Source: JBOGDS01 sp050743075
GTDB lineage: Bacteria > Actinomycetota > Actinomycetes > Jiangellales > Jiangellaceae
NCBI GenBank assembly: GCA_050743075.1
Contig: JBOGDS010000006.1
Location: 6,332 to 70,331, forward strand
Reading direction: 5' to 3'
DNA length: 64,000 bases
Part shown: positions 20,468-28,736 of the stretch, piece after piece
Layout of the letters: each line of letters begins with the position of its first letter
Position numbering within the stretch: position 1 is the stretch's first letter
Program-made: the position numbers and the translations under genes
The notes under the pieces: generated by a model
The model's database searches: none
The model's input: only the letters and a program-made list of their open reading frames with translations
What the model was told of the DNA's origin: nothing

Positions 20468-21765
20468 GCGGGAGCGTCCTCGACGACCTCGCCGTCGATC
20501 ACGTCCTCGTCATCTTCCTGCACCTTGGCCTGCTGACCTGCCTCGACTGCGGGGGGCGGGCCGTTGTCGATGCCCGGGACCGTCATGGCACCGAGCAGGC
20601 TGCGCAGCTGGGTGAGGTGGCCGGTGATGCTGTCGCGCTGGCGGGTCAGCTCCGCCAACTCGCGCTTGGCCGTCGTCTGGATCCGCGCGACCTCGGACTT
20701 GGCCTCGGCGACGGCCGTGTCGGCCTGCGCCTTGGCCTCGCCGACGAGCTGTGTGGCGTTGCGCCTGGCACCCGACACGAGCGCCTTGGCCTGCTCGTCG
20801 GCCTCGCGCCGGACCTGCTCGGCCCGGTCGTGCGCGGACTTGGCGCGACCGTCGGCGTCGGCCGCCCTGGCCTCGGCCTCGCTGACCAGCTTCTGAGTCT
20901 CGGCGGTCGCCGCCTCGTGGCGCTCGCTGTCCTCGCGCTCGGCCCGCTCGCGCTTGCCGGCGAGGGCGAGCTCCAGCTCCGTCAGCTCCTTGTCGGCGCG
21001 GGTGCGGACCTCGTCCAGGCGTGCCTCTGCCTCGGCGCGCATCTGCTCGATGTCGCGCTTGGCGTTGCCGCGCAGCTCCTCGACCTCGCGGCGGGCCGTC
21101 GCGCGGAGCTCGGTGACCTCACGCTCGGCCACGGTGCGCAGGCGGATCAGTTCCCGCTCGATGGTCGCCCGCTTCTCGGCGGCGTCGTGGTCGATGGCGG
21201 CCTTGACCTTGGCCGCCTCCCGCTGGGCGCCCTCGACCAGGTTGGTCGCCTCGCGCTGCGCGGCCGAGCGGTCCGCGTCGACCTCTTTCGTGGCTTCGGC
21301 GAGCATCTCGTCAGCCCGCTGTTTGGCCGTCGACCGCAGCTCCTCGGCCTCGTTCTCGGCAGCGGCCCGCATCTCCGAGGCGTCGACCTGCGCTTCGGAC
21401 CGCATCTCACGGGCCTCGGCCTCCGCCTGGCCGACGACCTCGGACGCCTGCTCTTCGGCCAGCCTGAGAAGGTGCTCGATCCGGGCGCCCAGGCCGGAGT
21501 ACGAAGGCTGCTCCACCTCGCGCAATGAGGTCGTGGCCTCGGCGAGCTCCTGGCGCAGCCGGACGATCTGCTTGTCGAGCTCCTGGGTGCGGTTGCGTTG
21601 CTGCGTGAGTGCGGCTTCGATCTGGCGCACATGCTGCTCGACCTGCACGCGGTCGTAGCCGCGCATCACCATCGTGAAGCCGCCGGTCGGCGAGCCGTCG
21701 AAGATGGACAGCCCGTCGCCGTTCGTCGTCTCTCGTAACGTGATCGTGTCCCGTGCCTCGTCCAT
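20458..21765 (-). CDS. DivIVA-like long coiled-coil protein (FilP/Scy type)
   Basis: A 435-residue protein. The N-terminus GGFTMVMRGYDRVQVEQHVRQ resembles the DivIVA membrane-curvature segment. About 340 residues of uninterrupted coiled coil follow, rich in Ala, Glu and Arg, and the acidic tail is EDDEDVIDGEVVEDAP. This layout matches actinobacterial polarisome or cytoskeletal proteins such as FilP and Scy, which organise polar growth and shape. It is shorter than Scy, so FilP-like is the better label. ATG 21765 is preceded by GGGAG. It is transcribed alone. Confidence 0.82.
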   Translation of the reverse strand: MDEARDTITLRETTNGDGLSIFDGSPTGGFTMVMRGYDRVQVEQHVRQIEAALTQQRNRTQELDKQIVRLRQELAEATTSLREVEQPSYSGLGARIEHLLRLAEEQASEVVGQAEAEAREMRSEAQVDASEMRAAAENEAEELRSTAKQRADEMLAEATKEVDADRSAAQREATNLVEGAQREAAKVKAAIDHDAAEKRATIERELIRLRTVAEREVTELRATARREVEELRGNAKRDIEQMRAEAEARLDEVRTRADKELTELELALAGKRERAEREDSERHEAATAETQKLVSEAEARAADADGRAKSAHDRAEQVRREADEQAKALVSGARRNATQLVGEAKAQADTAVAEAKSEVARIQTTAKRELAELTRQRDSITGHLTQLRSLLGAMTVPGIDNGPPPAVEAGQQAKVQEDDEDVIDGEVVEDAPAQS

Positions 21766-21805
21766 GATCTCCCTCGTCGGGGGTGCCCACCCCTGGACGG
21801 GGCGG

Positions 21806-23134
21806 TCACACGTTGCGGAACCTGCTGATGGCCTCGAGGTGCTTTGCCCGGGTCTCCCCGTCGCGAACGCCGAGCCCTTCCTCTGGCGCAAGGCAGCGTA
21901 CTCCGACTTTGCCCTGGTGCCGATTGCGGTGGACGTCGAATGTGGCCTGACCGGTCTGGTCGAGCGGATAGGTCCGCGACAGTGTCGGGTGGATGCGGCC
22001 GCGCGCCACGAGACGGTTGGCCTCCCACGCCTCCCGGTAGTTCGCGAAGTGCGATCCGACGATCCGTTTGAGGCTCATCCAGAGGTACCGGTTGTCAAAC
22101 TCGTGGAGGTAGCCGGACGTTGACGCGCACGTGACGATCGTGCCCCCTCGGCGGGCGACGAAGACGCTGGCCCCGAACGTCTCGCGGCCGGGGTGCTCGA
22201 AGACGATGTCGGGATCCTCACCGCGGGTGAGCTCCCGGATGCGGGCACCGAAGCGTTTCCATTCGCCCGGGTCCTGGGTGGTCTCGTCACGCCAGAACTG
22301 GTAGCCCTCGGCGGCCCGGTCGATGACCAGCTCCGCTCCCATCCGGTGGCAGATCGCGGCCTTCTCGGGGCTGGACACGACGCACACCGGCGTCGCGCCA
22401 CTGGCGAGCGCGAGCTGGGTGGCGTACGAGCCGAGTCCGCCGGACGCGCCCCAGATCAGCACGATGTCGCCGAGCTTCATGCCGGCGCCGTTGCGGGACA
22501 CGAGCTGGCGGTACGCCGTCGAGTTGACCAGTCCGGGGCAGGCGGCCTCCTCCCAGGTGAGGTGGGCGGGCTTGGGCATCAGCTGGTTGGCCTTGACCAG
22601 CGCCAGTTCGGCCAGCCCGCCGAAGTTGGTCTCGAATCCCCAGATGCGCTGCTCCGGGTCGAGCATGGTGTCGTCGTGGCCGTCGGGGGACTCCAGCTCG
22701 ACAGAGAGGCAGTGTGCGACGACATCGTCGCCCGGCCGCCACGCGTGCACGCCGGGGCCGGTACGGAGGACGACGCCGGACAGGTCGGACCCGACGACGT
22801 GGTAGGGCAGGTCGTGCCGGTGGGCCAGCTCGTGCGTGCGGCCGTACCGTTCCAGGAACGTGAACGTCGGGATCGGCTCGAAGATCGACGTCCACACGGT
22901 GTTGTAGTTGATCGCACTGGCCATGACGGCCACCAGCGCCTCACCCGGCCCCAGCCGCGGTGTGGGGACCTCGTCGACGTGCAGGGACCGGCGAGGGTCC
23001 TTGTCCTCGGTCGAGAGGCCGGCGAAGATCTCGGTCTCGTCCTTGCGGACGGTGACGGCGCGGTACGAGTCGGGTACGGGAAGTGCGGCGACGGCTGCCG
23101 GTCCGCTGAGGATTGCCTCGAGGATCGCCTTCAC
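21806..23134 (-). CDS. ccrA: Crotonyl-CoA carboxylase/reductase
   Basis: A 442-residue NADPH-dependent enoyl-CoA reductase of the zinc-less MDR superfamily. It converts crotonyl-CoA and CO2 to (2S)-ethylmalonyl-CoA, the key step of the ethylmalonyl-CoA pathway and a source of polyketide extender units. Family blocks visible are LGPGEALVAVMASAINYNTVW, YHVVGSDLSGVVLRTGPGV, GFETNFGGLAELALVKANQL, the nucleotide-binding LIWGASGGLGSYATQLAL and FEHPGRETFGASVFV. Length is typical. GTG 23134 has GGAGG 6 nt upstream. Divergent mce and the nearby adenosyltransferase, thiolase and mutase genes support this role. Confidence 0.96.
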   Translation of the reverse strand: MKAILEAILSGPAAVAALPVPDSYRAVTVRKDETEIFAGLSTEDKDPRRSLHVDEVPTPRLGPGEALVAVMASAINYNTVWTSIFEPIPTFTFLERYGRTHELAHRHDLPYHVVGSDLSGVVLRTGPGVHAWRPGDDVVAHCLSVELESPDGHDDTMLDPEQRIWGFETNFGGLAELALVKANQLMPKPAHLTWEEAACPGLVNSTAYRQLVSRNGAGMKLGDIVLIWGASGGLGSYATQLALASGATPVCVVSSPEKAAICHRMGAELVIDRAAEGYQFWRDETTQDPGEWKRFGARIRELTRGEDPDIVFEHPGRETFGASVFVARRGGTIVTCASTSGYLHEFDNRYLWMSLKRIVGSHFANYREAWEANRLVARGRIHPTLSRTYPLDQTGQATFDVHRNRHQGKVGVRCLAPEEGLGVRDGETRAKHLEAISRFRNV

Positions 23135-23250
23135 GTCGGACCTCCGGGCGGCCGGGTGATGCTGGAGGCTACTCGCGGGTATCCCAGGTCGGGAAGTCTG
23201 GCCGGACCGGTGTGACTCATGTCTCGGGCTGCGTGCGTACGCTCTGCAGC

Positions 23251-23688
23251 ATGGCCGGGCTGTTCAGCGCCGTCGACCACGTCGGTGTCGCCGTGGCCGA
23301 CCTCGACGACGCGATCGCGTGGTACCACCGCATGTTCGGCTTGGAGGTGGTGCACCAGGAGGTCAACGAGGAGCAGGGCGTCCGCGAGGCCATGCTCCAG
23401 GTGGGAGAGGACCCGTCGGCGACCCAGCTGCAGCTCCTGGCGCCGCTGCGCGCCGACTCCCCGATCGGGAGATTTCTCGACCGGTCCGGGCCCGGGATCC
23501 AACAACTCGCGTTCCGGGTCGACGACATCGACGCGGCCTCAGCGGAGCTGCGCGAACGAGGGCTGGAGCTGCTCTACGACCGGGCGCGGCCCGGTACCGC
23601 AGGCTCACGGGTGAACTTCATCCACCCGAAGGACGCCGGCGGCATCCTCGTCGAACTCGTCGAACCCCCGCGCACCCCCTCCCGGTGA
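23251..23688 (+). CDS. mce: Methylmalonyl-CoA epimerase
   Basis: A 145-residue VOC-fold enzyme interconverting (R)- and (S)-methylmalonyl-CoA; it could also act on ethylmalonyl-CoA. The metal ligands sit in SAVDHVGVAVADL (His), TQLQLLAPL (Gln) and FRVDDIDAA, with the last Glu in GILVELVEPP. The length is that of single-domain epimerases. It is divergent from ccrA, 116 nt apart, and ends 11 nt from the convergent adenosyltransferase. Confidence 0.95.
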   Translation: MAGLFSAVDHVGVAVADLDDAIAWYHRMFGLEVVHQEVNEEQGVREAMLQVGEDPSATQLQLLAPLRADSPIGRFLDRSGPGIQQLAFRVDDIDAASAELRERGLELLYDRARPGTAGSRVNFIHPKDAGGILVELVEPPRTPSR

Positions 23689-23699
23689 TCACCGAGGAC

Positions 23700-24236
23700 T
23701 CAGGCGTTCTTGGCGAGCAGGGGCTCGCCCTCCTGCCAGCGAGCCAGCGTCCAGAGCAGGTCGGAGCAGCGGTTGAGGTAGGGCAGGACGTGTGAGCCCT
23801 CGGCTGCTGCTGCGAGGGTCTCGCGCTCCCCTCGACGCACGACGGTGCGCGCCACGTCCAGAGCGGCGGCCACCGCGTTCTCCCCGGGGACTGCGAAGTC
23901 CTTGGGGGGGTCGAACAGCGCCGAGACGTCGTCGATCTTCTGCTCCAGTGCTGTGACCATCTCGGCCGTGACGAGCGACATGCCCGGCTTGCCGCGCTCG
24001 CGGTGCTCGGGGTTGAGGGCGATGTCGGCCATGAGCACCCACAGGTCGCGTTCGATGCCGACGAGCATGGTGTCCAGCTCGCTGCCGGGCTCGGCCTGGG
24101 CGCGGGCGAGCCCGATGACCGCCTGCGCCTCGTCGACTGCGCCATTCGCCCTCATCGCGGGTGCGTCCTTGGCCACCCGCCCGCCGTACAGCAGTCCGGT
24201 GGTCCCGTCGTCACCTCGGCGCGTGTAGACTTTCAT
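23700..24236 (-). CDS. ATP:cob(I)alamin adenosyltransferase (PduO type)
   Basis: A 178-residue enzyme that makes adenosylcobalamin, the cofactor of acyl-CoA mutases. The ATP-binding N-terminus VYTRRGDDGTTGLLYGGRV and the later AALDVARTVVRRGERE and LPYLNRCSDLLWTLAR are diagnostic of PduO/MMAB proteins. ATG 24236 starts directly at the conserved motif. It is divergent from the thiolase (97 nt) and belongs functionally with MeaB and the mutase in this window. Confidence 0.95.
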   Translation of the reverse strand: MKVYTRRGDDGTTGLLYGGRVAKDAPAMRANGAVDEAQAVIGLARAQAEPGSELDTMLVGIERDLWVLMADIALNPEHRERGKPGMSLVTAEMVTALEQKIDDVSALFDPPKDFAVPGENAVAAALDVARTVVRRGERETLAAAAEGSHVLPYLNRCSDLLWTLARWQEGEPLLAKNA

Positions 24237-24333
24237 GACATCCTCCGGTCGTGTTCGCGCTCTCCGCTTCGCTCCGAGTCGCGCTCGCTCCCACCACTCT
24301 TGCACGCTCGTCCGGGGCCGTATCGTGGACGCC

Positions 24334-25518
24334 ATGACCGTCATCGTCGCGGGAGCGCGCACCCCGATCGGAAGGCTGCTCGGCTCGCTCAGTGGCTTCT
24401 CGGCCACCGACCTCGGCGGCGTGGCGATCAAGGGCGCCCTCGACAAGGCCGGTGTCACTCCGGAGCAGGTCGACTACGTGATCATGGGCCAGGTGCTGCA
24501 GGCGGGCGCCGGCCAGATCCCGGCCCGTCAGGCCGCAGTCAAGGCGGGCATCCCGATGACGGTCCCGGCACTGACGATCAACAAGGTGTGCCTGTCCGGC
24601 CTTGACGCGATCGCCCTGGCCGACCAGTTGATCCGTGCGGGCGAGTTCGAGATCGTCGTCGCCGGCGGCATGGAGGCGATGACGGCCGCTCCGCACCTGC
24701 TCATGGGGTCCCGCGAGGGCTACAAGTACGGCGACGTGACCGTGCAGGACCACATGGCTCTCGACGGCCTGTGGGACGCGTTCACCGACCAGGCGATGGG
24801 TTCTCTCACCGACGCGTGCAACGCCGAGGGGCTCGGCCTGTCCCGCAGTGAGCAGGACGCATTCAGCGCCCGGTCTCACCAGCGGGCGGCCGCCGCATGG
24901 AAGAACGGCGTCTTCGACGACGAGGTCGTGCCGGTCGAGATCCCGCAGCGCAAGGGCGAGCCCGTCCTGTTCACCGAGGACGAGGGCATCCGGTCCGACA
25001 CGACGGTGGAGTCGCTGGCGCGTCTGCGTCCAGCCTTCGGCGAGGACGGCACGATCACCGCCGGGTCGTCGTCGCAAATCTCCGACGGTGCATGCGCGGT
25101 CGTGGTCATGAGCAAGGACAAGGCCCAGGAACTGGGCCTGTCCTGGCTGGTCGAGATCGGCGCGCACGGCGTCGTCGCCGGCCCCGACTCCACGCTGCAG
25201 GGCCAGCCCGCGGCTGCGATCAGGGCGGCGTGCGCCAAGGACGGAATCGAGCCGGCGGACCTGGACCTGGTCGAGATCAACGAGGCCTTCGCCGCCGTGG
25301 GCATCGCCAGCACCCACGAGCTCGACCTGGACGACGACCGGGTGAACGTCAACGGTGGCGCCATCGCGGTCGGCCACCCGATCGGCATGTCCGGTGCACG
25401 GCTCGTGCTGCACCTGGCGCTCGAGCTTCGCCGCCGCGGTGGTGGGACGGGCGCGGCTGCACTTTGCGGCGGCGGCGGCCAGGGCGACGCGCTCATCGTC
25501 CGTGCACCGCGTGCCTGA
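24334..25518 (+). CDS. Acetyl-CoA C-acetyltransferase (thiolase)
   Basis: A 394-residue thiolase that condenses two acetyl-CoA to acetoacetyl-CoA or cleaves 3-ketoacyl-CoA. The acyl-accepting Cys is at about residue 86 (NKVCLSG), the His is in NGGAIAVGHPIGMSGAR, and the second Cys is in AALCGGGGQGDA. Sequence type and the dehydrogenase and ccrA neighbours favour the biosynthetic C4 direction. It is followed by meaB after 3 nt, so the two form an operon. Confidence 0.95.
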   Translation: MTVIVAGARTPIGRLLGSLSGFSATDLGGVAIKGALDKAGVTPEQVDYVIMGQVLQAGAGQIPARQAAVKAGIPMTVPALTINKVCLSGLDAIALADQLIRAGEFEIVVAGGMEAMTAAPHLLMGSREGYKYGDVTVQDHMALDGLWDAFTDQAMGSLTDACNAEGLGLSRSEQDAFSARSHQRAAAAWKNGVFDDEVVPVEIPQRKGEPVLFTEDEGIRSDTTVESLARLRPAFGEDGTITAGSSSQISDGACAVVVMSKDKAQELGLSWLVEIGAHGVVAGPDSTLQGQPAAAIRAACAKDGIEPADLDLVEINEAFAAVGIASTHELDLDDDRVNVNGGAIAVGHPIGMSGARLVLHLALELRRRGGGTGAAALCGGGGQGDALIVRAPRA

Positions 25519-25521
25519 CCG

Positions 25522-26475
25522 GTGCTCCGGACGGCGAACGTTCCAGAACTCGTCGAGCGTGCCCGCGACGGCAACCCGCGCTCGGTCGCGCGGCTGATCT
25601 CGCTGGTCGAGGACGCGTCACCGCTCCTGCGCGAGGTGATGGCCGAACTGGCGCCGCATGCGGGGCACGCCGCCGTCCTCGGGATCACCGGGTCGCCTGG
25701 GGTGGGAAAGTCGACGACTACCTCGGCGCTGGTCACTGCGTTCCGGGCCCATGGTCGTCGGATCGGCGTCCTCGCCGTCGACCCGTCGTCGCCGTTCTCC
25801 GGCGGCGCGCTGCTCGGCGACCGGGTCCGGATGCAGGAGCACGCGACCGATCGGGGCGTCTACATCCGGTCGATGGCGACCAGGGGTCACCTCGGGGGGC
25901 TCGCGTGGGCAACCCCGCAGGCGCTGCGGGTTCTCGACGCCGCGGGTTGCGACGTCGTCCTGATCGAGACGGTCGGCGTCGGGCAGTCCGAGGTCGAGGT
26001 CGCCGCGCTCGCCGACACGACGCTCGTGCTGCTGGCACCCGGCATGGGCGACGGAATCCAGGCCGCGAAGGCCGGCATCCTCGAGGTGGGCGACGTGTTC
26101 GTGGTCAACAAGGCCGACCGGGACGGCGCCGACCAGGTCGTGCGCGACCTGCAGGGCACGATCCGGCTGGCCGAGCGGGCACCAGGCGACTGGCGGGAGC
26201 CCATCGTCAAGACCGTGGCCGTCCGAGGTGAGGGTCTCGACGACGTGGTCGAGGCCGTCGACAAGCATCGGGCTTGGCTGGAGAGGTCCGGCGAGCTGGA
26301 TCACCGGCGGCGGCGGCGGGTGCGCGACGAGATCGAGGCGATCGCGGTCACCGCACTGCGGGAGCGGTTCGGCGACCTGCACGGCGATGCCAGGCTCGAC
26401 ACGCTGGCCGACAAGGTGCTCGCAAGGGAGCTCGACCCGTACGCTGCTGCTGACGAGATCCTGGCCGCGCTGTGA
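25522..26475 (+). CDS. meaB: MeaB-type GTPase (acyl-CoA mutase chaperone)
   Basis: A 317-residue G3E-family GTPase that protects and reactivates B12-dependent acyl-CoA mutases and gates cofactor delivery. It has the P-loop GITGSPGVGKSTTTSAL near residue 55, the base motif VDPSSPFSGGALLGDR, LIETVGVGQSEVEV (switch/Walker B), and the guanine-specificity NKAD. The GTG at 25522 lies 3 nt after the thiolase stop. The likely client is the mutase encoded at 28737. Confidence 0.96.
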   Translation: MLRTANVPELVERARDGNPRSVARLISLVEDASPLLREVMAELAPHAGHAAVLGITGSPGVGKSTTTSALVTAFRAHGRRIGVLAVDPSSPFSGGALLGDRVRMQEHATDRGVYIRSMATRGHLGGLAWATPQALRVLDAAGCDVVLIETVGVGQSEVEVAALADTTLVLLAPGMGDGIQAAKAGILEVGDVFVVNKADRDGADQVVRDLQGTIRLAERAPGDWREPIVKTVAVRGEGLDDVVEAVDKHRAWLERSGELDHRRRRRVRDEIEAIAVTALRERFGDLHGDARLDTLADKVLARELDPYAAADEILAAL

Positions 26476-26567
26476 GACCGGCGGCGTGGCGGGGAGACAG
26501 ATTGCCCGGTTTCGGGTACAACGAAAAATGGCAGACGTGTGATCCCGCAGCGCGAGAGGACGTCCCC

Positions 26568-26723
26568 GTGTTCAAGAAGGTGCTGACCATACTGGCCATC
26601 GCCTTCGCCGCGTACTACCTGCTCACGGCTCCCAGCAGTGCGGCGGACGCGGTCAGCGGCGCTGGCTCCGCACTCGCTGACGGTTTCGAGGCGATCATCA
26701 CGTTCTTCACCGAGCTGTTCTGA
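26568..26723 (+). CDS. Small single-span membrane protein
   Basis: A 51-residue protein with an N-terminal Lys pair and the hydrophobic helix VLTILAIAFAAYYLLTA, then a small-residue stretch and a terminal ITFFTELF. GTG 26568 follows GAGAGGA at a suitable distance. It lies 15 nt upstream of the PH-domain gene, an arrangement seen in other actinobacteria, so the two may function together. Role unknown. Confidence 0.7.
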   Translation: MFKKVLTILAIAFAAYYLLTAPSSAADAVSGAGSALADGFEAIITFFTELF

Positions 26724-26738
26724 AAGGCGCGTCGCGCC

Positions 26739-27455
26739 ATGCGTACGCCGCGCGAAGCGTTGAGTGGGTTCGTCGACGGGTCGGCGCGCTGGCTGGACCG
26801 GATCGCCGAGGACGGCCTCGTCCGGATGGTGTGGTGGCGGGTCAAGGCATGGTTCGGCCACCGGATGGTCGCCCGCAAGCTCGTGCCCGGTGAGCGGGTG
26901 ATCGCCGAGGTCAAGCACATGGGCCTCCTGTACGTGGTGCCCGGACTGATCGCCCTCGTGGGGCTCGTGCTCGTGGTGCGGTGGCTGCCGTTCGTGTCAG
27001 CCGACGCGGCCTGGTTCGCAGTAGCGCTGGTCGTAGGACTTCTCGGCTACGCGTTCTACCGGGCGTTGTTGATTAGCCGGGACCGGTTCGTCATCACCGA
27101 CTCGCGGGTGTTCCGGGTGTGGGGTGTCTTCACGCTCAACGAGGGTGAGATGGAGATCGTCCGGGTGCTCGACATCGCCGTCGTCCGGCCCTGGTACCTG
27201 CGCCCATTCGGGGCCGGGCACATCATCCTGGAGAATGCCGCTCAGGAGCAGGGGCTGCGTGAGATCCACTACATACCCGACCCGCAGACCATCGCGATGG
27301 CGATCCACCGCCGACGCCGGACGATGATGGGCCTGGGTGGCGACGAGGAGTCGGGGACGCCCCCGTCCGCCGGGTCGGGCGGGACGCGGACCGGCCGCCG
27401 CCGGGCCGACCATCCGCGTTCGCCGGGCCCGATCACTGCCCGGCGGCGGCCGTGA
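26739..27455 (+). CDS. Membrane-anchored bacterial PH-domain protein
   Basis: A 238-residue protein. After an amphipathic N-terminus come two adjacent hydrophobic helices (LLYVVPGLIALVGLVLVVRW and AAWFAVALVVGLLGYAFYRAL), then a bPH domain (SRDRFVITDSRVFRVWGVFTL, MEIVRVLDIAVVRPWYLRPFGAG) and a basic, disordered Arg/Pro-rich tail. Such proteins are membrane-associated and of unknown role. It is followed 9 nt later by the MarR gene on the same strand. Confidence 0.82.
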   Translation: MRTPREALSGFVDGSARWLDRIAEDGLVRMVWWRVKAWFGHRMVARKLVPGERVIAEVKHMGLLYVVPGLIALVGLVLVVRWLPFVSADAAWFAVALVVGLLGYAFYRALLISRDRFVITDSRVFRVWGVFTLNEGEMEIVRVLDIAVVRPWYLRPFGAGHIILENAAQEQGLREIHYIPDPQTIAMAIHRRRRTMMGLGGDEESGTPPSAGSGGTRTGRRRADHPRSPGPITARRRP

Positions 27456-27464
27456 GGATCCCAC

Positions 27465-27971
27465 GTGCCTGATCCGCTCGACCTGCGGTTCGACCCGATC
27501 CGCCGCGCCGCGCAGATCTGGAGCGAGCGGTTCGGCCGGTCGGACGCAATGGCTGCGGCGACCTCGGTCATGCGGGTCCAGCAACTGCTGCTGGCCGAGT
27601 TCGACCGGATCTGCCGGCCGTACGGCGTGACGTTCGCCCGGTACGAGGCGCTGGTGCTGCTGACGTTCAGCCGCACCGGAGCGCTGCCCATGGCGAAGAT
27701 CGGCGAGCGGCTCATGGTCCACCCGACCAGCGTCACCAACACGATCCAGCGCCTCGAGGCGGCGGGGTTCGTCGCCCGTGAGCCCAACCCGCGCGACGGC
27801 CGCGGGACGCTCGCCAGGATCACCGAGGCAGGGCGTGAGGTCGTCGACAAGGTGACCGGGGAGCTGATGGGAGCCGACTTCGGCATGAGTGCCCTGGGGG
27901 CAGACGAACGGGCCACCCTGTTCGACCTGCTCCGAGAACTGCGAGTAGCGGCGGGCGACTTCCGCGAGTGA
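27465..27971 (+). CDS. MarR-family transcriptional regulator
   Basis: A 168-residue dimeric winged-helix regulator. Helices 1-2 (AQIWSERF, MRVQQLLLAEFDRICRPYGVTF) lead into the winged HTH GERLMVHPTSVTNTIQRLEAAGFVAREPNPRDGR, with the wing DGRGTLARITEAGREV. The ligand is unknown. GTG 27465 is the first in-frame start after the PH-domain gene. It is convergent with the Rrf2 gene, 12 nt apart. Confidence 0.9.
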   Translation: MPDPLDLRFDPIRRAAQIWSERFGRSDAMAAATSVMRVQQLLLAEFDRICRPYGVTFARYEALVLLTFSRTGALPMAKIGERLMVHPTSVTNTIQRLEAAGFVAREPNPRDGRGTLARITEAGREVVDKVTGELMGADFGMSALGADERATLFDLLRELRVAAGDFRE

Positions 27972-27983
27972 CCCCGACCGTGG

Positions 27984-28439
27984 TCAACGTCTCGACCAGG
28001 AGTCGGGGCGGGCCACCAGTTCCCGGACGTGCTCGGGTAGCCGCTCGGCCAGGACGTCGGCGACGGTCGTCTCCTCGAGCACGTCGCGCAGGCTGGCGCG
28101 GACGGCGACCCAGACGTCGGTCAGCGGCGCCGCAGGCCCGGGATAGGACGTGTCCTCGGGCGGCCGGCCCCGCACGGCAGCCAAGGGTCCCTCGGCCGCC
28201 CGGATGACGTCGGCCAGCCGGATCTCTCGCGGATCGTGGGTCAGCCGGTAGCCGCCGGCAGCGCCACGCTGGGCGTCGAGCAGCCCCGCCTTGCGCAGGT
28301 CGCCGAGGATCGCCTCCAGGAACTTGCCGGGAATCTCCTGCGAGTCGGCGATCTGCTGGCGGGTCGCCGAGCCCGGCAGCCGCGCCGCCAACTCGATCAC
28401 GGCGCGGACGGCGTAGTCGGCGCGGGCGGTGACATGCAC
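27984..28439 (-). CDS. Rrf2-family regulator without iron-sulfur cysteines
   Basis: A 151-residue winged-helix protein. The family start is TARADYAVRAVIELA, the HTH is ATRQQIADSQEIPGKFLEAILGDLRKAGLL and the wing is RGAAGGYRL. The three cysteines that bind a cluster in IscR or NsrR are absent, so it probably senses something else. GTG 28439 begins immediately before the conserved block; a start at 28469 is possible but adds an unusual N-terminus. Confidence 0.88.
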   Translation of the reverse strand: MHVTARADYAVRAVIELAARLPGSATRQQIADSQEIPGKFLEAILGDLRKAGLLDAQRGAAGGYRLTHDPREIRLADVIRAAEGPLAAVRGRPPEDTSYPGPAAPLTDVWVAVRASLRDVLEETTVADVLAERLPEHVRELVARPDSWSRR

Positions 28440-28483
28440 GACCGCATCCAACCACCATCGACGCTGCACGCGGGCTCCGGTTC

Positions 28484-28615
28484 CTAGGGCCGCAACGCTC
28501 CCTGGCCGCGACGGCCGCGCACGCCGTTGGCCACGGCACCGAAGATGCCGCCCACCATCATGCCGATAACGAGGATGACGATCACGACGGCGAGCAGGCG
28601 GAGAGCGTTCGCCAA
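28484..28615 (-). CDS. Possible small membrane protein
   Basis: A 43-residue frame with a strong hydrophobic helix (LLAVVIVILVIGMMVGGIFGAVANGV) and a basic tail. The start is uncertain: TTG 28615 is the nearest suitable codon and the frame stays open further upstream. It occupies the gap between the Rrf2 and mutase genes. The hydrophobic run is unusual for random GC-rich sequence, but there is no independent support. Confidence 0.35.
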   Translation of the reverse strand: MANALRLLAVVIVILVIGMMVGGIFGAVANGVRGRRGQGALRP

Positions 28616-28688
28616 CTCACGCCGGTGATCGGCGATCCGACCTCTGTGCGCAGGATGAACTTGTCTCGCAGCACGAGACGGGAGACGA

Positions 28689-28708
28689 TTACTTGGACGT
28701 CCTAGTAA
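28689..28708. promoter_or_regulatory. Near-perfect 20-bp palindrome upstream of the mutase gene
   Basis: TTACTTGGACGTCCTAGTAA is symmetric except for one central-flank T/T position and sits 28 nt before the mutase start at 28737. The AT-rich ends and GGACGTCC core differ from the surrounding sequence and resemble a TetR-type operator. The cognate regulator is not identified. Confidence 0.6.
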
Positions 28709-28736
28709 CGACGTCGACGACGAGTTGGAGGCACGC

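Noticed and set aside
23682..23696. CCGGTGATCACCG considered as a fourth TGATCA repeat
   Set aside because: Only a short self-complementary stretch partly inside the epimerase coding end; no paired second arm.
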